NCBI RefSeq assembly: GCF_000015965.1
Contig: NC_009091.1
Coordinates: forward strand, 496,001 to 560,000
Source of the DNA: Prochlorococcus marinus str. MIT 9301
GTDB lineage: Bacteria; Cyanobacteriota; Cyanobacteriia; PCC-6307; Cyanobiaceae
Length of the DNA: 64,000 nucleotides
Reading direction: 5' to 3'
Within the stretch, counting starts at the first letter, position 1; each line of letters begins with the position of its first letter. The position numbers and the translations under genes were made by a program. Of the stretch, positions 35,309-46,624 are shown piece by piece. Below the pieces are notes generated by a model. The model worked only from the letters and a program-made list of their open reading frames with translations. It was not told where the DNA came from and did no database searches.

Positions 35309-36292
35309 TTAATTGTTATTACAGCTTGGTAACTTTGATAACCTTAAAATATCATTCAGTGACTTGGCATGACTTTTAAGTTTAAAAGTCTCAGGATTAG
35401 TGATGGGGACATGATTAAAGTCATATTTTTTGATACTGAAGTTATCCCAAGGAGTAGTTTGGATGGGAAGAATTCTTAATAAAATTTTTAGAATTTTTTT
35501 TGTAAGCGGTATCGCAAAAAATCTCCTCATATTATTTCTTTTTAACAGTGTAATTATGGCATCATCAATTGAAATGAATTTTTGACCAAGCACATATTTT
35601 CTAAAGCCTTTGTATTGCTCTTCTTTGTGATTTTTAATTAGAAACCCGCAAATCTGGGCGATATCATTTGCGTGTATAAAGTGAAATTTAGAATCGAGTT
35701 TTAAAAATCTTGCTAACCAAAGCCATTTCCCAATTTCTTTCAATCCACTAGTTAAATAACTCACAGGATATTTACTTTTTTTTCCAAGATTCCCTCCAAA
35801 AACCAAGGTAGGGAAAACAGCGAATGTTTTTTCTGCAAATGAGCTTTCTCTTAGTCTCTGGAAACATTCATATTTTGTTTGAATGTACTCTGTTCCATAA
35901 ATCAATGATTCCCTCATTAATTCTGTTTGGGTATCAAGAATACTAGCTGTTGAAAAATAAATAATCTTTTCTAACTTTTCAATATCAAGCATTTTTAGTA
36001 ATTCTTCAAAAGCTTTAATATTTACTTCATAGGCTCTTTTTGGATCTCCCCAAGCTGTAGCAGTATGTATTAGGTAATTAATTTGACTAATTTCCTTTTT
36101 ATACCTATTTGATTCCCTGATATCGCACACCATTAACTTTACTTTTTTATTTTCTTGAACAGAAATTGGTAACTTACTTTTGTCTCTTACCATGAGATAA
36201 AGCCTGAATTTTGTGTTTTTCAAAAACCAATCAACTAAATATTGGCCAACACATCCATTAGCGCCTGTTATTAATAAGTTTTTATATGCCAA
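35309..36292 (-). CDS. NAD(P)-dependent epimerase/dehydratase family protein
   Basis: An extended short-chain dehydrogenase of 327 residues. The cofactor loop TGANGCVGQYL is at about residues 8-18, and the Tyr-x3-Lys motif appears as YIQTK (about 135-139). Similar proteins act on nucleotide sugars, but the substrate cannot be told from sequence. It follows hemE by 8 bases on the same strand, so they may share a transcript. The C-terminal part (after about 230) is diverged and basic. Confidence 0.85.
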   Translation of the reverse strand: MAYKNLLITGANGCVGQYLVDWFLKNTKFRLYLMVRDKSKLPISVQENKKVKLMVCDIRESNRYKKEISQINYLIHTATAWGDPKRAYEVNIKAFEELLKMLDIEKLEKIIYFSTASILDTQTELMRESLIYGTEYIQTKYECFQRLRESSFAEKTFAVFPTLVFGGNLGKKSKYPVSYLTSGLKEIGKWLWLARFLKLDSKFHFIHANDIAQICGFLIKNHKEEQYKGFRKYVLGQKFISIDDAIITLLKRNNMRRFFAIPLTKKILKILLRILPIQTTPWDNFSIKKYDFNHVPITNPETFKLKSHAKSLNDILRLSKLPSCNNN

Positions 36293-36300
36293 GATTTTGA

Positions 36301-37341
36301 CTAGTAAGTGAGTTTTTTCCCATGTTCAAAAAATGTTTGAGCATTTTCTTCTGGAGTCCCTGGTAAAATCCCATGACCCAAATTAAGAATATATTTCCTA
36401 TCTTTAATTTTATTGAAAGTATTATCTATCCTTTCTTTTATTGATTCTTTGTTCCCGAATAAAATGCCAGGGTCAACATTACCTTGAATTCCAATCCCCC
36501 TGGGGATTCTTTTGCAAGCTTCTTCAATATCTACTGTCCAGTCTAATGAGATTATATCTACACCAGTTTTTGCCATTCTTTCTAGCACACCAGCACTTCC
36601 TGAAATATAAAGAATTATTGGTGTTTCAGGGTATTCCGCTTTTACAATTTCAACAACTTTTTTTTGATACGGCCCAGCAAAGATATCGTAATCTTGTGGG
36701 CTTAGTTGACCTGCCCATGAATCAAAAATTTGTACTACTTGCGCACCAGATTTTATTTGATATTTAAGATACTCACCAATAGATTTTGCAAAATGATCAA
36801 GGAGTTTATGTAGTAAATCTGGTTTATTAAAAGCCATTGATTTTATTAAAGAATAATTTTTACTGCTTTTACCTTCAACTACATATGCAGCAAGAGTCCA
36901 AGGTGCCCCAACAAAACCTAAAACTGTTGCCTCATTATTCACATCTTTTTTTAGTGAAGTAAGAACTTCACCAACAAAACTTAAACTCTCACTTGGACTT
37001 AATTCTTTTAAATTTTCTACCTGATTAAGAGTTCTTATTGGGTCCTCAATAATTGGACCTTTACTTTCTATTATTTCAAAATTGATGCCCATCCCTGGAA
37101 GAGGTGTAAGAATATCTGAAAAAAGGATCACACCATCCGGTTTGAAAGCATGAAAAGGCTGCATAGAAATCTCATATGATAGTTCTGGATTCTCAGACCT
37201 TTCTCTAAAACTTGGGTAACGCTCTCTTAAATCTCTATAGATTTTCATATATCTTCCTGCTTGCCTCATCATCCATACTGGAGGTCTATTTACTTTTTTA
37301 CCTAATGCGGCAGAAAGAAGTAGCGGTAAATTTTCACCCAT
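36301..37341 (-). CDS. hemE: Uroporphyrinogen III decarboxylase
   Basis: Converts uroporphyrinogen III to coproporphyrinogen III by four decarboxylations, a step common to haem and chlorophyll. 346 residues. The N-terminal signature [13 protein letters not shown] (about 20-32) holds the substrate-binding Arg. Further matches are the [14 protein letters not shown] segment with the catalytic Asp and the [14 protein letters not shown] ending. It is 125 bases downstream of glgB on the same strand. Confidence 0.97.
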   Translation of the reverse strand: MGENLPLLLSAALGKKVNRPPVWMMRQAGRYMKIYRDLRERYPSFRERSENPELSYEISMQPFHAFKPDGVILFSDILTPLPGMGINFEIIESKGPIIEDPIRTLNQVENLKELSPSESLSFVGEVLTSLKKDVNNEATVLGFVGAPWTLAAYVVEGKSSKNYSLIKSMAFNKPDLLHKLLDHFAKSIGEYLKYQIKSGAQVVQIFDSWAGQLSPQDYDIFAGPYQKKVVEIVKAEYPETPIILYISGSAGVLERMAKTGVDIISLDWTVDIEEACKRIPRGIGIQGNVDPGILFGNKESIKERIDNTFNKIKDRKYILNLGHGILPGTPEENAQTFFEHGKKLTY

Positions 37342-37466
37342 TTTTCAATTCGATATGCTGTAAAAAAAAATTTTTTAAAAATTCCAACTTAGAAATCTTA
37401 CAATGCAAAGCATATCAAAAGCGTTATGTGAACATTTATATGAAGTACTAAGTTAAATTAGCCTTA

Positions 37467-39731
37467 TTATTTTTCTGATTGATGTTTGAAGATACTTACG
37501 CTTAATGGGGGCAAAGCTAGTTCTAGAGCATTTTGATAATCATGAATATTGTAATTTATAGTGTCTTTACCTCCCATATTTCCTTTGTTACTCCCCCCAT
37601 ATCTTGATCCATCTGAATTAAATATCTCTTTGTAGAATCCTTCTACAGGAACGCCTATTTTATATGAACCATGGGTATTAGGTGTAAAGTTGGCAACAAT
37701 AACAAGCCATTCATTGGTATCGCTTTCTCTTCTCATAAAACTTATTACCGAATTAGATTTGTCATTACAATCAATCCATTGGAATCCATAAGGATCAAAG
37801 TCGTTTTTCCATAACGCAGGTTCATTTTTATATAGTTTATTTAAGTCATCAATCAAGTTTCTTATTCCTCTATGAGGCTCAAATTCTAGTAATTCCCATT
37901 GCAGATCATCCCAAACATTCCATTCTTGCCTTTGTCCAAATTCCATTCCCATAAATATCGTTTTTTTACCAGGGTGGGTCCACATATAAGTTAGTAAGGC
38001 TCGAGTATTTGCATATTTCTTCCAGTCATCGCCAGGCATTTTGTGCAATAGATGACTTTTTCCATGGACAACTTCATCATGACTGAGCGCAAGCATAAAG
38101 TTCTCTGTATAGTTATATGTTATTGAGAAAGTTACACTATTTTGATGGAATTGCCTAAACCAAGGATCTATCTCGAAATAGTCGAGCATATCATGCATCC
38201 ATCCCATATTCCATTTTAGATTAAATCCTAATCCCCCCATATCTGTTGGTTTGGTTACCATTGGCCAAGTTGTTGATTCTTCAGCGATAGAGAGTGCACC
38301 TGGGAAATGTTGGAAGAGTACATGATTAGCCTGTTGAAGAAATTTAACGGCTTCTATATTTTCATTCCCACCATTTTCATTGGGTATCCATTCTCCATCT
38401 GGGCGTAAATAATCTCTATATAACATTGAAGCTACAGCGTCTACTCTTATGCCATCAATATGAAATTCTTCAAACCAATAAACGAGATTGGCTACTAAGA
38501 AATTTCTTACTTCGTTTCTGCTGTAATTAAATATTAAAGTTCCCCATTCTTTGTGTTCACCTATTCGTGAATCCCCATGTTCGTAAAGATGACAACCATC
38601 AAAAAATGCTAAACCATGCTTATCTTTTGGGAAATGACCAGGCACCCAATCAAGAATTACACCTATGCCCTCTTCATGGCATTTATTAACAAACTCCCTA
38701 AATTCATTTGGGGTGCCAAATCTACTTGTTGGTGCATACCAGCCTGTAACCTGATATCCCCATGAACCATCGAAAGGATGTTCAGATATCGGCATAAGTT
38801 CAATATGAGTGAATCCTCTCTCTTTTACATAAGGGATAAGTTTTTTGGTTAATTCTGGATAAGTTAATAATCTTGTTCCAGGTTTTAAATCAGCTGCAGG
38901 CACTGGGTCTCTTGGTTCACCATTGTCATCAAGATATTTGTTATCTGTTGATTCATGGAGCCAACTTCCTAAATGCATTTCATAAACTGAAATTGGCTTG
39001 TTAATTTGACTAGAAGAATCTCTATTTGAAATCCAAGAACTATCACTCCAATTAAAGTTTTTCAATTTTGAAACTATTGAACCATTTTGAGGCCTAACTT
39101 CATGTAAGAATCCGTATGGGTCGGCCTTTTCATAAATATGACCTTGTTGTGTTCTTATTTCATATTTATATTTATCTCCTTCTTTCATCATTGGCATGAA
39201 TAGTTCCCAAATCCCCCCTAATCTTTTTTGCATTGGATTATGTCTTCCATCCCAAGAATTTATGTCTCCAATTATCGAGATTGATTTTGCATTTGGAGCC
39301 CAAATGCAGAACATGACACCTTTTTGATTTTTGTCCTCAATTAGATGTGCTCCCATCTTTTCCCAAATATGATGGTGATTACCTTCTGCAAAAAGATGCC
39401 TATCAACTTCTCCCATCCACTCTTCTCTATATGACCAGGGATCATGTTGCGTATGTGTGATACCTCCTCGTGAAATATTTATTTCGTAATTAGAATTTGG
39501 ATTTTCCGGCAAGATTGCTTCAAAAAGCCATTTATGATTTATGCTTTCTGCTTTGTAGGTCTTATCTTTAAAATTTACTTTAACTTCATCAGCTTCAGGC
39601 ACCCATACCCTTATTACCCATTGTTCTTCGTAAAAATGAGGACCTAATATTTTTAATGGATTATCATTGCAACAATTTTCTAAGTTGATCGCTTCTGATT
39701 TAATCCAGTCTGCTTGAATTGTCTCGATCAT
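37467..39731 (-). CDS. glgB: 1,4-alpha-glucan branching enzyme
   Basis: GH13 enzyme that makes alpha-1,6 branches in glycogen, the carbon store. 754 residues with two N-terminal modules: a CBM48-like part (about 10-120) and a second one (about 120-230, [21 protein letters not shown]). The catalytic barrel carries the nucleophile in [10 protein letters not shown] (about 425-434), the acid in AEESTTWP (about 481) and the LSHDEVVHG segment. The C-terminal all-beta domain ends at about 750. No other glg gene is near. Confidence 0.97.
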   Translation of the reverse strand: MIETIQADWIKSEAINLENCCNDNPLKILGPHFYEEQWVIRVWVPEADEVKVNFKDKTYKAESINHKWLFEAILPENPNSNYEINISRGGITHTQHDPWSYREEWMGEVDRHLFAEGNHHHIWEKMGAHLIEDKNQKGVMFCIWAPNAKSISIIGDINSWDGRHNPMQKRLGGIWELFMPMMKEGDKYKYEIRTQQGHIYEKADPYGFLHEVRPQNGSIVSKLKNFNWSDSSWISNRDSSSQINKPISVYEMHLGSWLHESTDNKYLDDNGEPRDPVPAADLKPGTRLLTYPELTKKLIPYVKERGFTHIELMPISEHPFDGSWGYQVTGWYAPTSRFGTPNEFREFVNKCHEEGIGVILDWVPGHFPKDKHGLAFFDGCHLYEHGDSRIGEHKEWGTLIFNYSRNEVRNFLVANLVYWFEEFHIDGIRVDAVASMLYRDYLRPDGEWIPNENGGNENIEAVKFLQQANHVLFQHFPGALSIAEESTTWPMVTKPTDMGGLGFNLKWNMGWMHDMLDYFEIDPWFRQFHQNSVTFSITYNYTENFMLALSHDEVVHGKSHLLHKMPGDDWKKYANTRALLTYMWTHPGKKTIFMGMEFGQRQEWNVWDDLQWELLEFEPHRGIRNLIDDLNKLYKNEPALWKNDFDPYGFQWIDCNDKSNSVISFMRRESDTNEWLVIVANFTPNTHGSYKIGVPVEGFYKEIFNSDGSRYGGSNKGNMGGKDTINYNIHDYQNALELALPPLSVSIFKHQSEK

Positions 39732-39790
39732 GACTGGTAGATGTTAAGGATTAATAATATCAAAAGATTAACCAAAAAAATGATTATTTA

Positions 39791-41365
39791 TTAAAAAAAA
39801 GGAGTCATTTTCATAAATGTTTTATTAAGGCTAAAACTTAGAGTAATAACTCTATGATTTGCTGAAGGGGCTCCAACATTTCCCTCCCCAAATCCAGGAT
39901 TAACTCCAATAGCGGGATAAGCTGCGGCAGATATAGATAAGCGAAGTTTGCTATTTTTAATCAAACAAATATTTGTTGGCTGCATTGTTATTTGATAAAT
40001 GCATTCTTCACTTATTTTGGAGTTTTTAACCCTTAAGAAACCGGTTGAAAATTGATTCACCTTTTCATTAACTTCTTCAACTAGAGATAAAGCAAGGCAG
40101 ATATCGAAATTAGGCTGATCACTTTTTACTTGGATTTCTAATGTGGGAACTCCTCTTAAATATTGATCTTCTTCAAAAGGATTGGTTTGAAAAACACCTA
40201 CATCCAGGCGTTTATCAATAATGCTTCTATTAAAGTTTCCTGGATTAGGGCCTAAATGACCACCGTCAGATGGAGCAGGTCTCCATGGGTCATTAACAAT
40301 TGTGAACCATCCTGATCCTTTTGAATTTATGGTCAGATTTCCATCTTCAACCTCTACGTTTGCTGTGCCATCGCTTTTGAGCCCAAAAATAAATTCAGGG
40401 TGAAATTTATTATCTAATTCTTCCCATTTTTTTAATGAAATATTCCATATTTTTTTCTCGTGTTTAAAAATCGTAGAATTTAATTTCTCATCTGATTTTA
40501 AATGCTTATCAAAAAATTTTAATAAAGATTCTTGTGATCCCTCCCACCAACTTAGATGTGTCGCATTCCCAATAATAATCTCTGGGTTTCCACCAGCTTC
40601 TTTAGATTTTTTATAGAGATCAAAGGCACCTTTTAAATGTGGATCCCAAAGTCCTCCAATAATTAACATAGGTTGTTTGATCCATGTTGAAATTGGTTTG
40701 AATTCTTCAAATGGGAGAGCATTATTTAAATTTTTAAGCCATTCCAAAACAAAGCTATTAGGATCATATTTTTTTAACGTATCAATTCCTTCCCTTAAAT
40801 AACTTTTATTTTCTAAGGCTAATGTTATCTTTTCCCATTCAAGCAATTTATTTTCTCTTTTCATTTTTAGTGCTGCAATTTGAAGTCCCCATGCAATATT
40901 GTTATGCCACCAATATGCTCCTCCATCTGAACACCAATGGTCCTTAATATTCATCCCAGTCATTGCTGGAGATAAGCAATCGGGCGGCTTTGAATTTAAT
41001 TCACCAGTCAGTTGAGTCAATCCTTGATATGAAAAACCATATAAGCCAAGTTTCCCATTACATTCTTTTAGAGACCTTACCCATTCATGTGTTTCTGAAG
41101 TATCGCTAGCTTCTTGAGAAAAACCATTAAAAACTCCTTCTGAAGAACCCATACCTCTAACATCTTGAATTATTACCATATACCCTTTGGAAACCCACCA
41201 TTCTGGGTGAGAATAGGTAATAGTTGAAGCTATTTCCCTTCCATATGGTTGTCTCATCAATAATGCAGGCCATGGCCCTTTACTATTAGGTAACCAAATC
41301 CTTGATATAAGTTTTACTCCATCTCTAAGAACTAGAGACTTGTCAAACCATCTTGAACCAGACAT
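39791..41365 (-). CDS. CocE/NonD family (X-Pro dipeptidyl-peptidase S15) hydrolase
   Basis: A serine hydrolase of 524 residues: alpha/beta core with GFSYQG (nucleophile Ser at about 112), the acid/base region GGLWDPH and the His in NATHLSWWEG, a helical cap, and a C-terminal jelly-roll domain (about 345-520). The family includes cocaine esterase and cephalosporin acylases, but its natural substrates in cyanobacteria are unknown. No signal peptide is seen. It is 59 bases upstream of glgB on the minus strand. Confidence 0.9.
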   Translation of the reverse strand: MSGSRWFDKSLVLRDGVKLISRIWLPNSKGPWPALLMRQPYGREIASTITYSHPEWWVSKGYMVIIQDVRGMGSSEGVFNGFSQEASDTSETHEWVRSLKECNGKLGLYGFSYQGLTQLTGELNSKPPDCLSPAMTGMNIKDHWCSDGGAYWWHNNIAWGLQIAALKMKRENKLLEWEKITLALENKSYLREGIDTLKKYDPNSFVLEWLKNLNNALPFEEFKPISTWIKQPMLIIGGLWDPHLKGAFDLYKKSKEAGGNPEIIIGNATHLSWWEGSQESLLKFFDKHLKSDEKLNSTIFKHEKKIWNISLKKWEELDNKFHPEFIFGLKSDGTANVEVEDGNLTINSKGSGWFTIVNDPWRPAPSDGGHLGPNPGNFNRSIIDKRLDVGVFQTNPFEEDQYLRGVPTLEIQVKSDQPNFDICLALSLVEEVNEKVNQFSTGFLRVKNSKISEECIYQITMQPTNICLIKNSKLRLSISAAAYPAIGVNPGFGEGNVGAPSANHRVITLSFSLNKTFMKMTPFF

Positions 41366-41372
41366 TTAGGAT

Positions 41373-41639
41373 TTAGATAATGTCTGGGCAGTGCAGCCCA
41401 ATTACGTAAATAGAAAAGATCTCCGCGTTAACGGGAGTTAACTTTTTTTTATTTGATACATACTCTATAACTTTATCTGAACTAGCTGAAATGCCTTTTG
41501 AATTAAACTCTCTAAACTTATTACATAAATTCTTAGCTTCGTTTGGATTCTTTTTTACAGTTTCCAATAAGTTAGATTGACTTAAAACAGGGTATAAAGA
41601 GCTGGAAAACAAAAATAAAAAAAATAACAAAGGTTTCAT
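41373..41639 (-). CDS. Small exported protein of unknown function
   Basis: An 88-residue protein (ATG at 41639, with a GTG two codons earlier ignored). It has a hydrophobic signal peptide (residues 1-20, FFLFLFSSSLYPVLS) and a short mature part with two cysteines (residues 38 and 83) that may form a disulfide. Mature segment NEAKNLCNKFREFNSKG looks helical. Probably periplasmic or lumenal. It ends 7 bases before the CocE-type gene on the same strand. I do not recognise the family. Confidence 0.75.
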   Translation of the reverse strand: MKPLLFFLFLFSSSLYPVLSQSNLLETVKKNPNEAKNLCNKFREFNSKGISASSDKVIEYVSNKKKLTPVNAEIFSIYVIGLHCPDII

Positions 41640-41679
41640 TATCACTGCCTTTTTTTAAATTCTACATTAAAAAATTTTT

Positions 41680-42099
41680 TTATCCAAGATTTCCAATAGA
41701 TTTGTCGATTTGACTAGCTTTTTTAATCCATTCTTTTAAGAGAGTAAAAGTTGTGCTTGTCTCAGTTTTTACTCTAAGAATTCTTTCTAATCTACCAATT
41801 TTCCGTTCTAATTCGTAAGGGGTAGATTGTGATAATGATTTAAGAGAGGAAATACCGCAATGTAAAAGTAGATATGCTTGCGGTGGAGAAATTCCAATTT
41901 CTTTTTTAAAAATGGCTATAGCTCTAATTTTCTTTAGATTATTCAATGTACAAAGTGAAGATTTTCTTTGAATCTCATTTATATCTAAGTCCGAAAGATT
42001 ACTTAATTTTTCAAAGTCAGTTAGATTATTTTGAATAAAAAAAGATTTCTCATGTCTAAAATTAGTTGGCAAAAAATCTAAAAAGGTTTTACTTCCCAT
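41680..42099 (-). CDS. DUF4332-like helical protein
   Basis: A 139-residue helical protein. Segment GISPPQAYLLLHCGISSLKSLSQSTPYELERKIGRL, seen here by its parts PPQAYLLLHCGI and LSQSTPYEL, has the look of helix-hairpin-helix motifs in DUF4332. The first 60 residues hold a possible second copy (NNLTDFEKLSNLSDLDINEI). DNA or protein binding is possible, and no catalytic motif is evident. Lies 11 bases downstream of the Ycf51-like gene. Confidence 0.75.
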   Translation of the reverse strand: MGSKTFLDFLPTNFRHEKSFFIQNNLTDFEKLSNLSDLDINEIQRKSSLCTLNNLKKIRAIAIFKKEIGISPPQAYLLLHCGISSLKSLSQSTPYELERKIGRLERILRVKTETSTTFTLLKEWIKKASQIDKSIGNLG

Positions 42100-42110
42100 T
42101 TTTCAACAGA

Positions 42111-42554
42111 CTAATTCATTTTGACATTTTTCTGAACTTCTCCAATAACCACTGGTTTACTTACACCATCTGAAATTTTTTCAATTTTTCTTATCTTTAT
42201 TTTTACATCCGCACCAGATCTGCTTCCTTTCCTTAAGTTTTCAGATAATTGTTCTAAGGTTGGTTCGATAGATTCTTCTGGAAAGTCATCATTTGCTTTA
42301 GCAATAATCAAATCGAACCCATTGTCATAAACAATTGGAACATATTTTGCACCTTCTATTGCAACCTTTTCGGAGTAACTTTGTATAAATGCCCAACTAC
42401 TCAAAGAAAGCAATAATGAAAAGATAGTTGCGCCAATTATTCGAAATTTGAAACCAAAATTAAATATAAAAGCTGCTATTGTACAAATAAAAAGAAATAT
42501 TCCAAAGAATCCAAATATTTTGGGTGTGTTCTCTAATAGTTCAAAAAAAGACAT
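42111..42554 (-). CDS. Ycf51 (DUF2518) family membrane protein
   Basis: A 147-residue protein with two membrane helices (about 13-34 and 38-57) in an N-terminal hairpin and a soluble C-terminal domain with IVYDNGFDLIIAKANDDFPEES (in outline). It fits the cyanobacterial/plastid-encoded family Ycf51 (DUF2518), whose function is unknown. Divergent from the TamB-like gene with a 52-base gap. Confidence 0.8.
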   Translation of the reverse strand: MSFFELLENTPKIFGFFGIFLFICTIAAFIFNFGFKFRIIGATIFSLLLSLSSWAFIQSYSEKVAIEGAKYVPIVYDNGFDLIIAKANDDFPEESIEPTLEQLSENLRKGSRSGADVKIKIRKIEKISDGVSKPVVIGEVQKNVKMN

Positions 42555-42606
42555 TTAGTGGCTTTGACCTGATTAATTTCTTATATTTTGTAAGCCTACT
42601 CTATTT

Positions 42607-45600
42607 TTGGGCTCTAACTTGAAAAAAATTAGATCTTTAAATCTAAATACTAAGATACTTTTAGCAGGGATGCTTTTACCCTTAGGTTTTTTAAGCTCTA
42701 TTTTATTAAATAATTTTTTAAAAGAAACTTATAGTTCTAAGAAATTAGAACTAGAAAAAAGTATTGAGAATCTTTTAGATAAAAATGTTGATTTAGGGGA
42801 TTATGAAGGGCTTAGATTTCTGGGTATTTCTTTGGGCAATTCAAAAATTAATGATAAAAAAAATATAGATTCTGAAATTAAAGCTAACAATGTATATGTG
42901 GGCATTATGCCTTTAAGATCTTTTTTAAAACAAAAATGGATTGTAAAAATAAGTCCTAAGGAAGCCGCTTTAAATATAGATAGAGATTTTTTTAAAAGGG
43001 AAAAATCCTATGAAAATGATCGAATTACAAAAAAATCACAATCAAATTATGAATTGAATTTTAACTTAAGCAAATATTCAATTCTAAATCTTAAAAAATC
43101 AGGATTAAAAACAAAAGTAAAAGGTAACGTCATTTATAAGTCGAGTAATAGAGAAATTATTGCAAATGTAAAATCAAATTTTGATGAAAAAGGTTTTTTA
43201 AAATTTAAATTTAATACAAAATTAAATAAAGACTTTTTATCTCTTGAGTTATTTTCAAGGGGTTTAGATCTTGATAATTCTGAATATATTATTGGTAATA
43301 GAAAAATTAGTTTTAAAAAAGGAAATTTTAAATCTAATTTTAAATTGATTAAATTACCAAATGAAACCTTTTGCAAAGGAAGATTTTCTTTTACTAATTT
43401 AAAAATAAAACCAGATGATTTCGCAGAGAATATAGATTCAGATTCAACTAGGTTTTTGTGTAAAGATAATAATTTAATTGGTAATTCAGAAAAATTAAAT
43501 TATGGAACGTTAACTTCGAATTTTAATCTAAATATTCCATTTAATAGAAGTTCAAATATTATTGCTCTAAAAGGAAGTATTGGATACATTAATAGTCTTA
43601 ATCCAGATATCCAATTATCAGGTAATATCCCCTTTTGGTTTGATAGAAGAGGTATTAATTTTGGTGATATAGATACTAGTTTTAAAATAAATAGAACTCA
43701 ATTATCTAATTTAAATATTTTCCGAAAAAATGATATTAGAGGGTTCATTACTGCTAAAGGAGAATTAAAAGGAAATATTACTGATCCTGATATTTCGATA
43801 AACTTTAATCTTGATTATCCACACTTTAAAGGGATCCGCATTAGAGAAACATGGGAGGGAGATATTAAAAATGATAAAAATTTATTTTTATTAAATATGA
43901 AGGCCAAAAAGTCTCCAATACCATCATTTTTAACTATTAAATTTGATTCTGATCTTAAGTTAGATAATTTATCTTTCAGTAGAATTTTTAATTCAAATAA
44001 AGGAAGCATTGAAGTATTTAAAGAGAATAATAGTTATGTTTGGAAAGCTAATAATTTTCCTCTTGATGAACTTGAATTATCTATAGACAAAATTCAATTC
44101 GATAGAATTGATGGAATTATTAATGGTGAGGGATCAATTTCGTCAATCCAGTCATACTTTGATGGGCGAATTGCTTGGAGTTTAGGCAAATATGGGAATA
44201 TTAATTTAGCCAATTCATTATTTGATTTCCGCGTCAAAGATAATTCTTTTTATATAAACTCTTCATTGTATCCAATTGATGGAGGAATAATTGAAGTCGA
44301 ATATGATTCAAATAACAATAATTTAATTAATACACAACTCACCAATATTAGTACTAGTTGGACTATCCTAACTGCTTTTGATATTTTTAATTTTGATAAT
44401 AAAAAAGATATTCCCATAAGTAAATTTAATATTTTGGATGATTTGGAAATAAATAAAGATAATAAATCATTAAAAGAGAGGATCGATTTTATAAAAAAAC
44501 TTAAAGAAAGTAATAATGAATTTGAGGATAAATTTAACTTAAAAAAATATATAAGTAAATTCAAAAGTAGATATGATGGAAACTTAACTATCAAGGGCGA
44601 TAGACCACTTAACTATAAATTAAATGCAAGATTAAATGGTTATCTTGATGTTCCTAAAGATAAGAATAAAAATATCAAAGAGGAATTTGCTATTGATTTG
44701 GAGGGAGGATTATTAAGGGGCAAAGGTTCTTTAAAAATTGAAAATCTTCCGTTGAGCTCTGCAAATATCTTTTTAAATCAGCCAAGAGATTTTATGGGAG
44801 GTTTGGATATCAATTTATTCTATGATTTGGACAAAAAATCTTTCTCTAGTGAAATTTCTACTAATAATTCATCAATAAAAAATAATGAAATAGTATTTGA
44901 TAAAGGATTTATTGAATTCACTAATTCTATTTTTGATATTGATTTATCCTTGCTCATAAATGATTCCAAAACACCTCTTAATATCAAAGGTGAAATACCT
45001 ATTGATAGATCTGATAACTTAGATCTAAGGTTGTTTGGTAATGGAAAACTTTTTGAATTAATAGAAAATTTTACTGATGAATTCTTTACTTTTAAGAAAG
45101 GTGACTTGAACATTAGAATGATAATAAAAGGAACTCTAAATAAGCCTATATTGAACGGATTTATTGCGATTAAAGATTCTGAAGTTGATCTCTACAACAA
45201 TATAATCAAAGATATTAATAGTTCGATAATTTTTGATTTTGATTCGGCACAAATTGAGAATCTTGAAGCAATCTCTGAAGATTCCGGAAAATTTTTAGTA
45301 AAAGGTTTTATGCCTTTTTATCAAAATGATCCTAGAAAAGGAAGGATTAATCTTAAGACGAATAAATTTAATATAAAAACAGATAATTTAAATTTTTTAT
45401 TAGATTCAGATTTGGATTTAACTGGATCATTTGAAAGTCCTATTTTGGGCGGTTCAATATCTTTTAATAATGGATTTTTTAATTTTAACAGTACCAATCA
45501 ATCTAATAAAAAAGATAATAGTAAATTAAAAGAGGATAAAAAAGAATGGCCGGAACTCTTTTGGAATAATAATGAAAATATTGAAATAATTTCAAATGAA

Positions 45601-46560
45601 ACAATCTTGAATTCAGTTCTTTTAGGAGAAACTTTGCCTAATTATTTGGATAATTTGTTTTTTGATAACCTTGTTTTGAAACTGGGACCAGAATTCAAAG
45701 TTCAATATTCAGAGATGGTTCAAGCTTATTTAAATAGTATTGTGGACCTTAAAATAAATGGTGGAGTAGGAAAAGATTTAAATGTTAGTGGTCTTATTAA
45801 GTTAGAAAAAGGTATAGCGAATCTATATACTACGCCATTTAAACTTGATAAAAATAAGGAAAACTATATTACATTTGCATCAAGAAGTGGTGTTGTTCCT
45901 TATATTATTTTTTCTCTAGTTAGTAAAGTTCCAGATTCTATAATTCCTATAAGTGAAAATAATAAAGATTCAAACATCTCAGGTGATCTTGATGTAAATG
46001 CGACTTCTAGTGGTTTTGGATCATTTGGGATTGGCAATTCAAGGCTTATCAAAATTGAAGCATCTTATGAAGGGTTTTTAGATCAATTATCTTTTGCTGA
46101 TGAAAATAAAAGAATCCAATTAAGAAGCACGCCAAGTTATAACAGATCACAAATAATTGGTTTAATTGGAGGGAATTCTGCAAATTTAATAAATAGGGCA
46201 TTTATTTCTCAACTTAATAATGCTGATGCATTTAGTGAAAGATTTCAATTATCTCTATATCCAGCGTTAATAGAAAATAATGATTCATTAAATAATATTT
46301 TTTCCAATGAGAATTTAGATATAGAGAATGATGGTCAATCATCTTCTAATGAAGAATTTTCTTCTCAAGCTTGGGTGGCGGAAATAGGTCTTGATATTAC
46401 TGATGCGATAAATTTTGCCTTCCAAACCGTTCCAGGTAGAGATGATATTTCACCTTTAGGAATTTTGACTTTTCAGGCAAATCCAAACTTAGAATTATTA
46501 GGTTCTTATGATTCCAATGGGGAATGGAAAAGTCAAGTTCAATTATTTTTTAGATATTAA
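42607..46560 (+). CDS. TamB-like (DUF490) outer-membrane biogenesis protein
   Basis: The largest gene here, 1317 residues. An N-terminal membrane anchor (about 15-35) is followed by a long beta-rich repetitive region (AsmA/TamB-like, with many GxLxxPxI-type repeats such as KGNITDPDISINF and KGTLNKPILNGFI) and the C-terminal DUF490 domain (about 1000-1317), which ends with the aromatic QLFFRY. Such proteins bridge the inner and outer membranes to move phospholipids or help insert outer-membrane proteins. The start is TTG (42607). A second TTG at 42619 would be equally possible. High Asn/Ile/Lys content reflects the AT-rich genome. Confidence 0.88.
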   Translation: MGSNLKKIRSLNLNTKILLAGMLLPLGFLSSILLNNFLKETYSSKKLELEKSIENLLDKNVDLGDYEGLRFLGISLGNSKINDKKNIDSEIKANNVYVGIMPLRSFLKQKWIVKISPKEAALNIDRDFFKREKSYENDRITKKSQSNYELNFNLSKYSILNLKKSGLKTKVKGNVIYKSSNREIIANVKSNFDEKGFLKFKFNTKLNKDFLSLELFSRGLDLDNSEYIIGNRKISFKKGNFKSNFKLIKLPNETFCKGRFSFTNLKIKPDDFAENIDSDSTRFLCKDNNLIGNSEKLNYGTLTSNFNLNIPFNRSSNIIALKGSIGYINSLNPDIQLSGNIPFWFDRRGINFGDIDTSFKINRTQLSNLNIFRKNDIRGFITAKGELKGNITDPDISINFNLDYPHFKGIRIRETWEGDIKNDKNLFLLNMKAKKSPIPSFLTIKFDSDLKLDNLSFSRIFNSNKGSIEVFKENNSYVWKANNFPLDELELSIDKIQFDRIDGIINGEGSISSIQSYFDGRIAWSLGKYGNINLANSLFDFRVKDNSFYINSSLYPIDGGIIEVEYDSNNNNLINTQLTNISTSWTILTAFDIFNFDNKKDIPISKFNILDDLEINKDNKSLKERIDFIKKLKESNNEFEDKFNLKKYISKFKSRYDGNLTIKGDRPLNYKLNARLNGYLDVPKDKNKNIKEEFAIDLEGGLLRGKGSLKIENLPLSSANIFLNQPRDFMGGLDINLFYDLDKKSFSSEISTNNSSIKNNEIVFDKGFIEFTNSIFDIDLSLLINDSKTPLNIKGEIPIDRSDNLDLRLFGNGKLFELIENFTDEFFTFKKGDLNIRMIIKGTLNKPILNGFIAIKDSEVDLYNNIIKDINSSIIFDFDSAQIENLEAISEDSGKFLVKGFMPFYQNDPRKGRINLKTNKFNIKTDNLNFLLDSDLDLTGSFESPILGGSISFNNGFFNFNSTNQSNKKDNSKLKEDKKEWPELFWNNNENIEIISNETILNSVLLGETLPNYLDNLFFDNLVLKLGPEFKVQYSEMVQAYLNSIVDLKINGGVGKDLNVSGLIKLEKGIANLYTTPFKLDKNKENYITFASRSGVVPYIIFSLVSKVPDSIIPISENNKDSNISGDLDVNATSSGFGSFGIGNSRLIKIEASYEGFLDQLSFADENKRIQLRSTPSYNRSQIIGLIGGNSANLINRAFISQLNNADAFSERFQLSLYPALIENNDSLNNIFSNENLDIENDGQSSSNEEFSSQAWVAEIGLDITDAINFAFQTVPGRDDISPLGILTFQANPNLELLGSYDSNGEWKSQVQLFFRY

Positions 46561-46624
46561 CTCAGAAAAATTTACTTTAAAGAATCGTTAATTTGAATTA
46601 TTATTAGATTAGCTAAAAAATATC

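Noticed and set aside
36441-36767. Plus-strand open frame of 108 codons inside hemE
   Set aside because: It is a shadow of hemE in another frame. The translation has no family resemblance.
37352-37416. Inverted repeat GATATGCT/AGCATATC between glgB and hemE
   Set aside because: Arms of 8 bp lie 49 bases apart, which can arise by chance in AT-rich DNA. I found no supporting feature.
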